Origin: Cerasicoccus frondis
Lineage (GTDB): Bacteria > Verrucomicrobiota > Verrucomicrobiia > Opitutales > Cerasicoccaceae
Direction: 5' to 3'
NCBI GenBank assembly: GCA_031296915.1
Contig: JAVDPC010000028.1
Location: 1 to 64,000, forward strand
DNA: 64,000 nt
In this document: positions 35,046 to 44,834 of the stretch, one piece after another
Position numbering within the stretch: the first letter of the stretch is position 1
Layout: each line of letters opens with the position of its first letter
Notes under the pieces: generated by a model
What the model saw: only the letters and a program-made list of their open reading frames with translations
Databases searched by the model: none
Told to the model about the DNA's origin: nothing
Translations under genes and position numbers: made by a program

Positions 35046-36115
35046 CGCAGCGCGCAATCCAGATATATCGCACAAGAGGTTTCACTTTGCTGGAGCTACT
35101 GCTGGTCGTGGTGATTCTGGCTTCTGTCGCATGGATGCTGACCAGCACTGTCGACGACAACATCAGCCAAGTCCGCTACGAAGACACACGCAATCGACTC
35201 GATGCAATCCGTACTGCAGTCCTTGGCCCCAACAGCCCGGCAACGTGGGAGCGTGGCATCCAAAGCGGGTATGTCGTAGATAATGGAGTTTTGCCGGTAA
35301 ACATTGACGCCTTGGTGGCGCTACCAACTGACTACGATGAGTACGGTGCGGTCGAACCTATTTATGATCAAGGAGGCGCAAACGAATACGATTTTTCCGG
35401 CGCGACCAGTAGCGTCAATTATCAACTGTTCAAAGGCCACCGGCAAGGCTACTTACCGGCCTCATCTTCGGGATACTTTCGGGATGGCTGGGGAACAGAC
35501 CGTAGCGAAGATGGCGCGGATCTGACCGACTGCCCCAGTGCTACGACCTTCAGCCTCGCGGCTGACTTGGGCAACGATATTGATTCGGAAAACCATGGCT
35601 GGTGTGTTAGTCGTGTCGACTCTGGTATCAGTAGAGACGGATGGTATGTCGACAGTTATGGAATGGACGGAGGCATGGGTGAGTTAACCGGCCATGACTA
35701 CGAAACCGACATGCTCATGGGCCAGCCGATCCTGAATACTGATTGGCAAATCGATATCTCGGGCGCGAGTGTGCGGATTGAGAATATGACTGGTGACATG
35801 TCATTTAGCAGCAATCATAATTTCTCTGCTGCGCTTCTAGTTTACACTAATGACGACAGTGGTGACGGGCCTACCTGGGAGACCGTGCCGTCATCATCCG
35901 TCTCACTCGGAGCATTGGCTAACGGCGCTGACTTCGTCGTCAACTTTCCAGCATCCACCAGAATCCCTGTAGGCGAACACCTTTTAATTCTTTTGGCCGA
36001 CGATGATGCCGAACTCAACTCGATAACCGAATGGACTGCAGAGGATCTCGTGGCCAAGCGAGTTAAATTCTTTTCACGCGGGGGCGTACCCGAACTCGTT
36101 CTCGAAATTCGTTAG
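35042..36115 (+). CDS. large pseudopilin
   Basis: A 357-aa prepilin with RGFTLLELLLVVVILASVAW (residues 11-30). A long globular C-terminal part with two Cys that could pair (LTDCPS, GWCVS) and many Asp/Ser follows. It is probably a minor pseudopilin carrying an added surface domain. Its start overlaps the lipoprotein gene by 4 bp. 21 bp separate it from the PilM/N-like gene. Confidence 0.84.
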   Translation: MTQRAIQIYRTRGFTLLELLLVVVILASVAWMLTSTVDDNISQVRYEDTRNRLDAIRTAVLGPNSPATWERGIQSGYVVDNGVLPVNIDALVALPTDYDEYGAVEPIYDQGGANEYDFSGATSSVNYQLFKGHRQGYLPASSSGYFRDGWGTDRSEDGADLTDCPSATTFSLAADLGNDIDSENHGWCVSRVDSGISRDGWYVDSYGMDGGMGELTGHDYETDMLMGQPILNTDWQIDISGASVRIENMTGDMSFSSNHNFSAALLVYTNDDSGDGPTWETVPSSSVSLGALANGADFVVNFPASTRIPVGEHLLILLADDDAELNSITEWTAEDLVAKRVKFFSRGGVPELVLEIR

Positions 36116-36136
36116 AGCACCTACTCCTGTATCGCG

Positions 36137-37852
36137 ATGAAACAACAAGACAGAACAAGTAACCCCGGCAGCAAGGACGCTTTCAAACTAAGCGTTCCGC
36201 GCAGCATGCTTGTTTTTGAAACAACCGGCTTTCGACTGTTTGGCATGGTGGCGTCCCGCGATCTAAAAGGTTCGCTGAAGACTAGCGCCATCACGCAAAG
36301 CGACGCAGTGGATTTCACCAGTGCAGTAGGCGAAGTCTTGGCCAAATTGCGCGAAAGCTACGGCAAGCGCCTGCCGAAGAAAGCCGTGCTCATCACGCCA
36401 TCGGCGGCAAGCGACTTTCTCCATCTACCGGTAGACCCCAGGCGTCCCCGTCCTCCAGCACAAATGAAGGAATTGGCGCGCTGGGACATTGAGGAAATTC
36501 ACGTCCAGCAAAATGACATTTGGTCCATCGGCGCATTGCTGCAAGGCCGTGGCCACGTAAGCGCAGAAGAGCGGCTAGAGCTGGAACTCAGCGTGACGGC
36601 TGGCGCTCAACGTAGCCCCGCAACCAATGCCTACCGCGATCTGGTCGGGCGCGCACAAATGGAAGAATGCCTGACCATGCAGGAGCCGCTGATCGGGCTG
36701 GATGACGAGTTGGCGATTGGTTGCTATGGCCAATCCAGCACCGAAGAAGATGGACGCTATCCGTGGCATTGCGCGGGCATTAGCGATGGCCTACGCAGCC
36801 AGTGGGTCCAGGCGTTTAAGAAACACGGCGTTTTCTGCAGTTGGATTTACCCTCAGTTGGGCGCCGCGTTACCGATGGTTGACTGGCGGCGCACCGACGG
36901 CGCCTTCATTGAAGTGCGCCAGGAGCAGTTTGCCATTTTTCAACTGAAGAGCGGTTACGTGGAAAACATCTCTGTTCAGCCATGCCCACATGGCCATGCC
37001 GATGTGAAATCCATTGCATCCATCGCGGCGAGACTACTTCCTCAAGGAACGCCACTTGTAGCAATCAACGCTTCGGCGGAGCTACAGACCCAGTTGCGGG
37101 AAGCCTTGCAGGCCGTTCTCAGCAACGTCGAAGTGCGAGACGTACGTCCTCCCACTGTTGAGCTGAACGGCTTGCCCTTAGCTAGCTCCATGCATGGCGT
37201 AACCCGGCATGCGTTAAAGCTTTGCGATGCAAAGTATTTGCCCCGTATCCAGGCACAACCTCCACAACCACCGATCTGGAAATCACGCGAGTTCTGGCCA
37301 TGGGTCATCATTGCCGTGTTGCTCATTTCCATTGTTAGCTTGGAAACAAGCATGCGTGTGAAGACGGACCAGAATGAACTCAACCTGGACTTATTGGATA
37401 TCGAGTATGAACAGCGCATGCAGATCCGACAAGAGGCGCTTAAAACTCAATCGGAAATTAAACAACTGGAGGAAACCCTGGCGTCCAAGGAAAATGAAAT
37501 TCAGGAGAAGCAACGACGCATGGTGTTGCTGGATCAAGTGATCTTGCGTCGGCAGGAAATGACGCCGGGTATACTGGAGGCAATTGTCCAGTCGATTCCC
37601 CGAGACGTCGTAGTGGACGTATTAGAGGAGAATGACGAACGAAGCGGGTTCTATCTGGAAGGCTGGGCGCGACGTGACGCCGAGGGGCAACTTTTTGGAA
37701 ATCTGCTCAATCAGAAGCTCGGACCTTGGAACTACAAAGTGGCGGATGTCCGTTTGTCCCGAGGCCTCAGTCGTAGCGGAGAAGATGGCTACGTGCTCAA
37801 AGTCCGCGTTATGCAAACCAAGCTCAGCGAGGAGGTCAGCGATGTTCAGTAA
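36137..37852 (+). CDS. PilM-PilN fusion / GspL-like assembly protein
   Basis: A 571-aa protein. Residues about 20-340 form an actin-like cytoplasmic domain of the PilM/GspL type (KAVLITPSAASDFLHLP, then RWDIEEI). One membrane helix at about 385-402 (FWPWVIIAVLLISIV) follows, then a coiled coil (410-465), then a periplasmic PilN-like ferredoxin fold. Separate PilM and PilN genes are the rule in type IV pilus operons; here they are joined, as in GspL. It overlaps the PilO-like gene by 11 bp. Confidence 0.84.
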   Translation: MKQQDRTSNPGSKDAFKLSVPRSMLVFETTGFRLFGMVASRDLKGSLKTSAITQSDAVDFTSAVGEVLAKLRESYGKRLPKKAVLITPSAASDFLHLPVDPRRPRPPAQMKELARWDIEEIHVQQNDIWSIGALLQGRGHVSAEERLELELSVTAGAQRSPATNAYRDLVGRAQMEECLTMQEPLIGLDDELAIGCYGQSSTEEDGRYPWHCAGISDGLRSQWVQAFKKHGVFCSWIYPQLGAALPMVDWRRTDGAFIEVRQEQFAIFQLKSGYVENISVQPCPHGHADVKSIASIAARLLPQGTPLVAINASAELQTQLREALQAVLSNVEVRDVRPPTVELNGLPLASSMHGVTRHALKLCDAKYLPRIQAQPPQPPIWKSREFWPWVIIAVLLISIVSLETSMRVKTDQNELNLDLLDIEYEQRMQIRQEALKTQSEIKQLEETLASKENEIQEKQRRMVLLDQVILRRQEMTPGILEAIVQSIPRDVVVDVLEENDERSGFYLEGWARRDAEGQLFGNLLNQKLGPWNYKVADVRLSRGLSRSGEDGYVLKVRVMQTKLSEEVSDVQ

Positions 37853-38483
37853 ATGGAAAAAGATGTCGCGCGGCGACCGCCTACGCACACAGCTGTTGAT
37901 AGGCTTTGGCTTACTTGCCTTATACGCGCCGGTTTATCTGAAAACCAGCAAGCAACTGTTTGAGTCCGAGAAAATGCTGAGTCGACGTGAAGATCGCATC
38001 GAAAAACGCACCGGCTTGGAAGGCATCGAATCCACGGGACCAACCATTCGCACGATTGAAAAACGCATTGCTGAAGCCGACGCCAAGTTGCAGGCAGTAA
38101 ACCAACAGTATGCTGAAGTCAGCGCAGGCTTTGCCTCACTCGAATCCACCGAAGAGCAGCATAAACTCATGTTGGAAGTCTCCACTCTCGCTGAACGCAC
38201 TGGCGTGAGGGTTATATCGGTTGCCCGTGAAGGCTCGGTCATCCGAGGCGGTGATGGCGGACAAATTCCCGTTGACCGCGAACTTGGACGTCCGGTGATT
38301 GAGGTCACAGCCCGCGCACAATTTTATTCGCTTCTTAATTTTTTAAATCAACTCGACGCGCTGACTTACCACGTCGCCGTGGTGAACCTGAAGCTCTATT
38401 CAAGGAATCCGAACAAGCAGTCGAAATCAACCGCCGCCGAAACTGAGGGGGCCCTCTTTATTCAGTTGGAACTCGCCCTGTAA
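37842..38483 (+). CDS. PilO/GspM-like assembly protein
   Basis: A 213-aa inner-membrane protein. One N-terminal helix (RTQLLIGFGLLALYAPVYL) is followed by a coiled coil (about 40-105) and a periplasmic ferredoxin-like fold (REGSVIRGGDGG, then ARAQFYSLLNFLNQLDAL). The start at 37842 (MFSKWKKMSRGD) places the helix right after a basic cytoplasmic end and overlaps the previous gene by 11 bp. It would pair with the PilN-like part of the previous product to form the alignment complex. Confidence 0.84.
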   Translation: MFSKWKKMSRGDRLRTQLLIGFGLLALYAPVYLKTSKQLFESEKMLSRREDRIEKRTGLEGIESTGPTIRTIEKRIAEADAKLQAVNQQYAEVSAGFASLESTEEQHKLMLEVSTLAERTGVRVISVAREGSVIRGGDGGQIPVDRELGRPVIEVTARAQFYSLLNFLNQLDALTYHVAVVNLKLYSRNPNKQSKSTAAETEGALFIQLELAL

Positions 38484-38485
38484 CC

Positions 38486-39589
38486 ATGACACCGATGACA
38501 TCGAACGACCAATTGGAGCAACTGCTGAATCTTTGCATTCAACAGGGGGCTTCCGATGTCCACCTTTCATCCGGGCGCCCCGCCAGCTTTCGGACTCAGG
38601 GGAACCTGCAGCCCCATAGCGAAAAGTCCATCAGCGCGGAGTTGATCACCAAGATGTCGACCGACATTATGACGCCGCGTCAGAGGGAAGCTTTCCACTC
38701 AAAACAGACGATCGATATCGGCTACTCGACTGCTACAGGAGAACGTTTTCGGATCAATTGCTATTTTGAAATGGGGCAGCCCACCATGGCGATTCGGCAC
38801 TTGGACCAAAGTGTGCTTTCGTTGAAAGAACTGGGTTTGCCGCAGCAGCTAAAAGACTTGGCGGAATTAACATCCGGGCTTGTGCTCGTTACCGGGGTCA
38901 CTGGCAGTGGCAAGTCCACCACCTTGGCGGTGTTGATCGACGAAATTAATCGCACGCGTCACAGCCATATCCTCACGGTCGAAGACCCAGTAGAGTTCGT
39001 CCACCAGAATCAGAAGAGCCTGATCCATCATCGGGAAGTGGGCACCGATGTTCCGAGTTTTGCTGAAGCGGTGCGCGCGGGCTTACGACAAGATCCGGAT
39101 GTCATTTTGGTCGGCGAGCTACGAGACCGCGAAACGATGCAAACGGCGATCATTGCCGCCGAAACCGGGCACTTGGTTTTTTCGACGCTGCATACCGGTT
39201 CCGCGGTAGGGGCGGTCGAGCGGTTCATCGGCGCATTTTCCGGACATGAACAAGCGGCGGTGAGGCATCGCTTCTCCATGGTGTTACGAGCAGTAATCGC
39301 GCAACAATTGATCCCGGACATCAGTGGCAAGGGGCGTCTGCCGGCAGTAGAAATCCTCAAGGCGACACCTGCCGTGGCGCACATGATCCGCTCATCGAAA
39401 ACAGAGCAGTTGTATGCACTGATGGAATCTGGATCCGAGGATGGCATGTGGACAGTGGATCAAGCTTTAACGCGCCTACTGAAAGAGCAAAAAATCACCA
39501 TAGAAGTCGCCATGCGGCACTGCAACAACTTGGATAGTTTTCAAGGGATGCTTGCCTCTAACGGAAGGGGAGCAGTGTCATGGCAGTAA
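38486..39589 (+). CDS. pilT: PilT-type retraction ATPase
   Basis: A 367-aa hexameric ATPase that powers pilus retraction. It has an N-terminal PAS-like domain (GASDVHLSSGRPASF), Walker A GVTGSGKST, the Asp box and Walker B DPDVILVGELRDRET, the His box TGHLVFSTLHTGS, and the PilT-type tail HMIRSSKTEQLYALMESGSEDGM, related to the AIRNLIRE region. A PilT beside a GspE-like ATPase in one operon points to a retractable type IV pilus rather than a pure type II secretion system. It overlaps the next gene by 10 bp. Confidence 0.93.
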   Translation: MTPMTSNDQLEQLLNLCIQQGASDVHLSSGRPASFRTQGNLQPHSEKSISAELITKMSTDIMTPRQREAFHSKQTIDIGYSTATGERFRINCYFEMGQPTMAIRHLDQSVLSLKELGLPQQLKDLAELTSGLVLVTGVTGSGKSTTLAVLIDEINRTRHSHILTVEDPVEFVHQNQKSLIHHREVGTDVPSFAEAVRAGLRQDPDVILVGELRDRETMQTAIIAAETGHLVFSTLHTGSAVGAVERFIGAFSGHEQAAVRHRFSMVLRAVIAQQLIPDISGKGRLPAVEILKATPAVAHMIRSSKTEQLYALMESGSEDGMWTVDQALTRLLKEQKITIEVAMRHCNNLDSFQGMLASNGRGAVSWQ

Positions 39590-41229
39590 ATGACGCAACC
39601 TTGATCGACGCTGGCGTTCGCGTGGGCTTACTCAACTCTGAGGATGTTCAACAACTACGCCTCCAAGCTAAGCGCGAACGCCTGGGTTTGGTAGAAGCCG
39701 CGACTCGGGCGGGGCGTTTTCCTGAAGCCGCGCTTTACCGCGCTTTGGCGGATGTACGCCGGATGCGCTACCTGAAACCAGAAGAATTGCAGGCTGACCA
39801 GGAAGTGCTCGGCATGGCGCCACGCAAAATTTGGCAGGGTCGGCTGGTGCTTCCTTTGCGAGACAAAGCTGGTGAGCGTATATTAGCCATCGCCGACCCG
39901 GATGACCGCTTAAGTGTGGAACGCGCTGAACGCGCCACCGGCTTAACGTTTGAGACGGCACTGGTTGATCCCGATACGCTGCGAAAAGCCATAGCATCTC
40001 AATTGGGGCTAGTCGGCAACGGAGGCGCACTCGCATCCCCCTCTCTGGATGCGGTGTCGGAGCGCGACCCAGTCAGGCTGATGGACGACGTGATGAAAGA
40101 GGCCTATTTGCGGCGCGCCTCGGACATTCACCTAGAGCCGCAGGAAGCCGGCATGCGCATTCGCCTGCGCGTCGATGGACACCTGCAAGATTACCCGGCA
40201 GTGCTGTCTGCCTCCGATGAAGAAGCCCTCGTCAATCGGGTAAAAGTGCTCGCCAATCTCGACATTGCTGAACAACGCATGGCGCAAGATGGCGCGATGA
40301 AATACACCGTCATGAACTGGGGCATTCCCGAGTCGGACATCCGCGTAGCGACGATTCCTACGCGTTGGGGAGAGCGCTGCACCTTACGTATCCTCGGTGA
40401 AGACACTGGCCAGTTCAGCTTAGGCGACTTGGGCATGTCTACCGCGATGCGCCAACGTTTCGGGCGCGCGATTACTTTACCCCATGGAATGATTCTGGTG
40501 ACCGGTCCGACTGGCAGCGGTAAGTCCACCACGCTTTACGCGGCTATTCGCGAGCTCGCAATACATGAGCTCAATGTACTCACGGTGGAGGACCCGGTCG
40601 AGCAGACTCTGGCAGGCATCACGCAAGTTCAGGTGAGCAACAAAGTTGGCTTTGCCCAGGCGCTGCGTTCATTCCTGCGCCATGACCCGGATGTGATTCT
40701 AGTCGGGGAAATTCGTGACCGGGAGACAGCGGACATCGCGTTGCGCGCGGCAATGACGGGACACCTCGTGATGTCAACGCTGCACACCAATGACTCCGTG
40801 GGCGCCGTCACCCGACTAGTAGACATCGGCGCGCAACGTTTCCTAATTGGTTCGACCTTGATTGGAGTTCTGGCGCAACGCCTGGGACGTCGTTTGTGCA
40901 AACATTGTCGAGTAAAGCGCCCTGCCCTCTCTGAAGAATTAAAATTACTCGGTCTTCCTGAAGGCGAGTCATTGGAAATTTATGAGCCTGGTGGCTGCTC
41001 ATTCTGTATGGGGACAGGCTTTGTGGGACGCATAGGATTCTTCGAGGGACTTTGGGTCGACGAAGACCTGCGTACGGCAATCGCCGAAGGCGCCAACGAA
41101 CGAGCGATTCGCCAACAGGCCAAGGAGTTTAAAACCCTTTGGTCGGACTGCTGCGAAAAAGTGATTCAAGGCGACGTGGCGCTCTCCGAAATCATGCACT
41201 TCAAGCCGGGGGGGGCGGCGCAGTTATAG
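39580..41229 (+). CDS. gspE: GspE/PilB-type assembly ATPase
   Basis: A 549-aa assembly ATPase that powers fibre extension. It has the N-terminal GspE/PilB domain, then RRASDIHLEPQEAGMRIRLRVDG. Walker A is GPTGSGKSTTL, Walker B is DPDVILVGEIRDRETAD, and the His box is TGHLVMSTLHTNDS. The tetracysteine zinc site CKHC and CSFC is near the end. The domain order and size fit PilB/GspE. With PilT just before it, the pair should give extension and retraction. Confidence 0.95.
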   Translation: MAVNDATLIDAGVRVGLLNSEDVQQLRLQAKRERLGLVEAATRAGRFPEAALYRALADVRRMRYLKPEELQADQEVLGMAPRKIWQGRLVLPLRDKAGERILAIADPDDRLSVERAERATGLTFETALVDPDTLRKAIASQLGLVGNGGALASPSLDAVSERDPVRLMDDVMKEAYLRRASDIHLEPQEAGMRIRLRVDGHLQDYPAVLSASDEEALVNRVKVLANLDIAEQRMAQDGAMKYTVMNWGIPESDIRVATIPTRWGERCTLRILGEDTGQFSLGDLGMSTAMRQRFGRAITLPHGMILVTGPTGSGKSTTLYAAIRELAIHELNVLTVEDPVEQTLAGITQVQVSNKVGFAQALRSFLRHDPDVILVGEIRDRETADIALRAAMTGHLVMSTLHTNDSVGAVTRLVDIGAQRFLIGSTLIGVLAQRLGRRLCKHCRVKRPALSEELKLLGLPEGESLEIYEPGGCSFCMGTGFVGRIGFFEGLWVDEDLRTAIAEGANERAIRQQAKEFKTLWSDCCEKVIQGDVALSEIMHFKPGGAAQL

Positions 41230-41230
41230 T

Positions 41231-42469
41231 ATGGCGCAATTTCAATACAAAGCCTTGGATGCCCAAGGGAAACCAGCTAACGGTCGGATCGAAGCCGATA
41301 ACGAAAAAGACGCAGTGCTGCGCCTGCGGCAACAATCTATTTTTGTGCTCGAAATCAGGGAGTCCGCAGGTGATCCCCAAACGCATGGAAGCACGATCAG
41401 TAAGCTGCTTGGCGGCTTAGCCCCTCAGCGGTGGCTTCCCGTCATGACGGGGGATTTGGTGATTTTCTTTCGGCAACTTTCCCTGATGCTGCGTGCGGGC
41501 TACACCGTATTGCAGGCGCTCAAAGCGGCCAAAACCATGCAGTCCAAGGCCCGGCTAATACGCGCCATTGATCAGATGAGCGAGCGGATTCAATCTGGCT
41601 CCAGCCTATCCGCCAGTATGGCGGTGGACAAGCGACTGTTCTCGCCGCTTGTGGTGAATCTGATCGCAATCGGTGAACGAAGCGGGAATCTCGACGCGAT
41701 ACTCATTCGCCTCGCGGAGAACCTCGAACGAACTAAGGAATTGAAGCGCCAACTCCTCAGTGCGCTATTCTACCCGATGATCGTGTTGATGACCTCACTC
41801 GCCGTAGTGACCGGCCTCGTCATTTGGGTCATCCCTCGCTTTGCCACCTTTCTGGAAGTGCGTAATGTTTCGCTGCCAAACTCAACACAACTACTCCTGG
41901 ATATTGGTGACTGGACTTTGCACTACGGCAGGGTGCTGGGACCGTTCATTGGCATCGTTATCTTTCTGATTTTTGCGGCCTACACCTTTGAAGCAGGCAA
42001 ACAGGTCATCGATCGAATATTCCTAAGATTACCCTTAGTCGGCACAGCGATTCAATACAGCGCCATGGCGCAAGCCGGTTGGAGCCTGTCCCTGCTCCTG
42101 CGCAGTGGCCTGCCTGCCCTGGAATCACTACGCATCAATGGCCAAGCTGCAGGCAACTTGGCAATCCGCGAGAGCTTCGTGAAAGCCGCTGACGAATTAC
42201 TTGTAGGCCGTGCACTGTCGCGCTCTTTCGAGCAGCCACATTTCCCGCTGATGATGCGGCACATGGCGGCTGTTGGTGAAAAAAGCGGCGAGCTCGACGT
42301 GGTCATGGAAGACCTGGGGCAGTATTACCAGAATGAGTTAGCGGCCAAGGTAAAGCTGATGTCCGCCATGATTGAACCGGTGTTAATCCTGATTGTCGGT
42401 GGCCTCGTCGGCTTTGTGTATTTTTCAATGTTTCAGGCGGTTATGTCCGTCTCCAAAGGAGGAATGTAA
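41231..42469 (+). CDS. gspF: GspF/PilC-type platform protein
   Basis: A 412-aa inner-membrane platform protein on which the fibre is built. It opens with AQFQYKALDAQGKPANGRIEA, the classic GspF start. Two copies of the T2SSF domain (about 75-200 and 280-400) carry the membrane helices; the second ends LILIVGGLVGFVYFSMF. It sits between the assembly ATPase and the PilP-like gene with gaps of one and three bases. Confidence 0.94.
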   Translation: MAQFQYKALDAQGKPANGRIEADNEKDAVLRLRQQSIFVLEIRESAGDPQTHGSTISKLLGGLAPQRWLPVMTGDLVIFFRQLSLMLRAGYTVLQALKAAKTMQSKARLIRAIDQMSERIQSGSSLSASMAVDKRLFSPLVVNLIAIGERSGNLDAILIRLAENLERTKELKRQLLSALFYPMIVLMTSLAVVTGLVIWVIPRFATFLEVRNVSLPNSTQLLLDIGDWTLHYGRVLGPFIGIVIFLIFAAYTFEAGKQVIDRIFLRLPLVGTAIQYSAMAQAGWSLSLLLRSGLPALESLRINGQAAGNLAIRESFVKAADELLVGRALSRSFEQPHFPLMMRHMAAVGEKSGELDVVMEDLGQYYQNELAAKVKLMSAMIEPVLILIVGGLVGFVYFSMFQAVMSVSKGGM

Positions 42470-42472
42470 GTT

Positions 42473-43003
42473 ATGCATGATTTGATAACCCAAACCTGCG
42501 TCACGCGACGTTTGCCAATCGCGTTGCTGATGCTGTCATGCCAGTTGGCCATGGTTCAAATACACGCTGATGTGACGCCAACGACTGGCGATACATCTGC
42601 TGCCGAAAGTCATCCGACTACGGAGGAAACGGCTAAACCAACGCCAACGAAGCCACAGCCGATGCGAGACCCTTTCCAGTCTTCGTACCAGCATATTGGT
42701 GATCCGATCTACCCGGTCGTATCTTCATCCGATAACGAATCAAACTTTGGCGAGCTCGAGTTGAAGGGCATTTTTATCATGGAGGGCTATCCGCCCAGCG
42801 CAATTGTGCAAGCGGGTGGAAAGGATGGCGTGCGCGACATCGTTCGCGTTGGAGACTTAATCCCGTTGCCACTCAAAGCGGCGGCAAAAAGCCGCAACGT
42901 AAAAGTCTCCGATCAACGCTACTTGCTCGTGGTGGATATCCAGCCCAACAGCATCATCGTGGCGCCCAAAACGCGCCCGGAAGAACACATTACCATCCGA
43001 TAG
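42473..43003 (+). CDS. PilP/GspC-like periplasmic protein
   Basis: A 176-aa protein. An N-terminal export signal is followed by a Thr/Pro-rich linker (about 35-65), then RDPFQSS, the RDPF motif of PilP-type proteins, and a beta-rich domain of the HR type (FGELELKGIFIMEG to the end). It would link the inner-membrane alignment complex to the secretin. The gene is directly upstream of the secretin with four bases between. Confidence 0.8.
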   Translation: MHDLITQTCVTRRLPIALLMLSCQLAMVQIHADVTPTTGDTSAAESHPTTEETAKPTPTKPQPMRDPFQSSYQHIGDPIYPVVSSSDNESNFGELELKGIFIMEGYPPSAIVQAGGKDGVRDIVRVGDLIPLPLKAAAKSRNVKVSDQRYLLVVDIQPNSIIVAPKTRPEEHITIR

Positions 43004-43007
43004 CATC

Positions 43008-44810
43008 ATGCGAATTTCCAAATCTTTGTTTTTAGCTGTAGTGGCGCTAGCGCTTGCTGGGGGCAAGGCCCAGGCAGAAGACCCCCGCCTCAATCAGCGC
43101 ATCGAGTGCCTGAGTTTACGCGCGGAATCTCTAGGTGAAGCAGTCCGCTTAATCAGCACAGTCTCAGGGCTGCCAGTCGTTTGTACGCCGCAAGCCTCGG
43201 GCACAGAGGTATCCTGCTACTTCACCGGCGTCTCGTTGCAAGTTGGCTTGCAGGCGATGTGCCGCGCGCATGACCTCTGGCTCAATGTTTCGCCGGAAGG
43301 TGTGTTGATCATATCCACGCTCCAACAGCACTTGGCGTCGCAGACCTTTTATTCTGCGGATTACGTCGAAACCGTAACGGTTAAATATCCCTCCGTTTAC
43401 GATGTTGGGGACACCCTCAAAGGGCTCTTCCGAGATCGCATCGTTTGGCAACGTCCGAACGAAAGAGATTATGATCCCATGGAACGTTTAGAGAGCGCCA
43501 TGGATCGCATGGACCTACTTGCCGAGCGCAGCCAGTTCAGTGTACAAAGCGATGGTTCCGGCTCGGGCTCAAACAATAATAGCAGCTATAACTCTAACAG
43601 CTCCAACAGTCGCAACAATTCCCGGAACAATTCATCGCGCTCTTCCAACTATGGTTCGAATAGCGGATCGAACTATAATTCTGGCAATGATCGGCAACAG
43701 ATCGAATCGATCATTCAGCGACAAGAAGTCATCGACACACAAATGCGCGAGCGGTTATCCGAAGGGTATATCAACGACGCAGCGCCGATTGCCTTGGTGT
43801 ATTTATCAGCATTGCCAGAAATCAACACGCTGCTGATTCGCTCCAGTGATCGCGACGCGGTTCAAGCAGTCAAAGCCGCGATAGAGTCAATGGATAAGCC
43901 ACGTGGCCAAGTCTTGCTCAAGGTTACGGTTCTGGCGGTAACACTGGATGATAGCATGGAAACCGGCGTTGAATGGCTGATCGAAGAAGGCGGGTTCAAC
44001 ACTGGCTTTGCCGACGGAGCAATCCAATCCATTTCTCAGAATCTGGCGACTTACACCACCGGTGCGCCCGTCTTTGCCTTCGTGTCGAACGACATAAAAC
44101 TCCGTGCGAAACTAGAAGCAAAGAACGATAATGTACGGCAGTTGGCAAACCCGACACTGTTGGTTGCTGATAATGAAGCCGCCAATGTGTTCGTTGGGAA
44201 GAACGCCCAGTTTCTGGACCAAGTGGAGCCGGGCCAAACCACAATATCACAGGGAGTAGAGAGCACAACCGAACCAACGCCAACATTGGTTGAGCGCAAC
44301 ATTGGACTTTCGTTGCTGATTACTCCACGCGTACACGCCGACCGTACAATCACGCTACGTATTCTGCAGGAACGCTCTGAAATCGATCCGAACCTGCGCA
44401 CCATTAATTACGGGACCTCAAGCAATGGGACAGACTTGAATCTAACCGTACAGGACGTCGACCAGCAAACGGTTACCAGCACTTTGGTGGCGAACGATAA
44501 GTCACTCGTGATTCTCGGCGGCCTTGTGAAGGAAGAAACTGTCTTGAATGAAACTGGGGTGCCTGTGCTCAAGGACATCCCGTTACTCGGTATGCTCTTC
44601 AGTGATAAAACCGAACAAGTTAACCATGAGGAACTGATCGTTCTGATTCAGCCTCACGTGTTAGCAATTCCCGGCGAGGAACATATCGCTTCCGGTGTTG
44701 TGTTGGAAGAACTGGGCGTGGACCTGACTTCGCCCATCGAGCGATTCAATCAGAAAAACGAAGAACAGCCGGTCGGGCGTTTTCTCGAACGCCACATGCA
44801 GAAGGAATAA
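43008..44810 (+). CDS. gspD: secretin (GspD/PilQ-like outer-membrane channel)
   Basis: A 600-aa secretin. It has a signal peptide (residues 1-24), an STN-like domain (about 30-110) and an N-domain to about 170. A low-complexity linker rich in Asn/Ser/Gly follows at about 183-228. A second N-domain (about 230-300) and the secretin core (about 310-560) complete it. The family signature is VPVLKDIPLLGMLFS, followed by ELIVLIQPHVL. It would form the outer ring through which the pilus or substrates pass. The Asn/Ser linker is a notable insertion. Confidence 0.93.
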   Translation: MRISKSLFLAVVALALAGGKAQAEDPRLNQRIECLSLRAESLGEAVRLISTVSGLPVVCTPQASGTEVSCYFTGVSLQVGLQAMCRAHDLWLNVSPEGVLIISTLQQHLASQTFYSADYVETVTVKYPSVYDVGDTLKGLFRDRIVWQRPNERDYDPMERLESAMDRMDLLAERSQFSVQSDGSGSGSNNNSSYNSNSSNSRNNSRNNSSRSSNYGSNSGSNYNSGNDRQQIESIIQRQEVIDTQMRERLSEGYINDAAPIALVYLSALPEINTLLIRSSDRDAVQAVKAAIESMDKPRGQVLLKVTVLAVTLDDSMETGVEWLIEEGGFNTGFADGAIQSISQNLATYTTGAPVFAFVSNDIKLRAKLEAKNDNVRQLANPTLLVADNEAANVFVGKNAQFLDQVEPGQTTISQGVESTTEPTPTLVERNIGLSLLITPRVHADRTITLRILQERSEIDPNLRTINYGTSSNGTDLNLTVQDVDQQTVTSTLVANDKSLVILGGLVKEETVLNETGVPVLKDIPLLGMLFSDKTEQVNHEELIVLIQPHVLAIPGEEHIASGVVLEELGVDLTSPIERFNQKNEEQPVGRFLERHMQKE

Positions 44811-44834
44811 TCATTAGTAGGGGAGAGAACCAAA

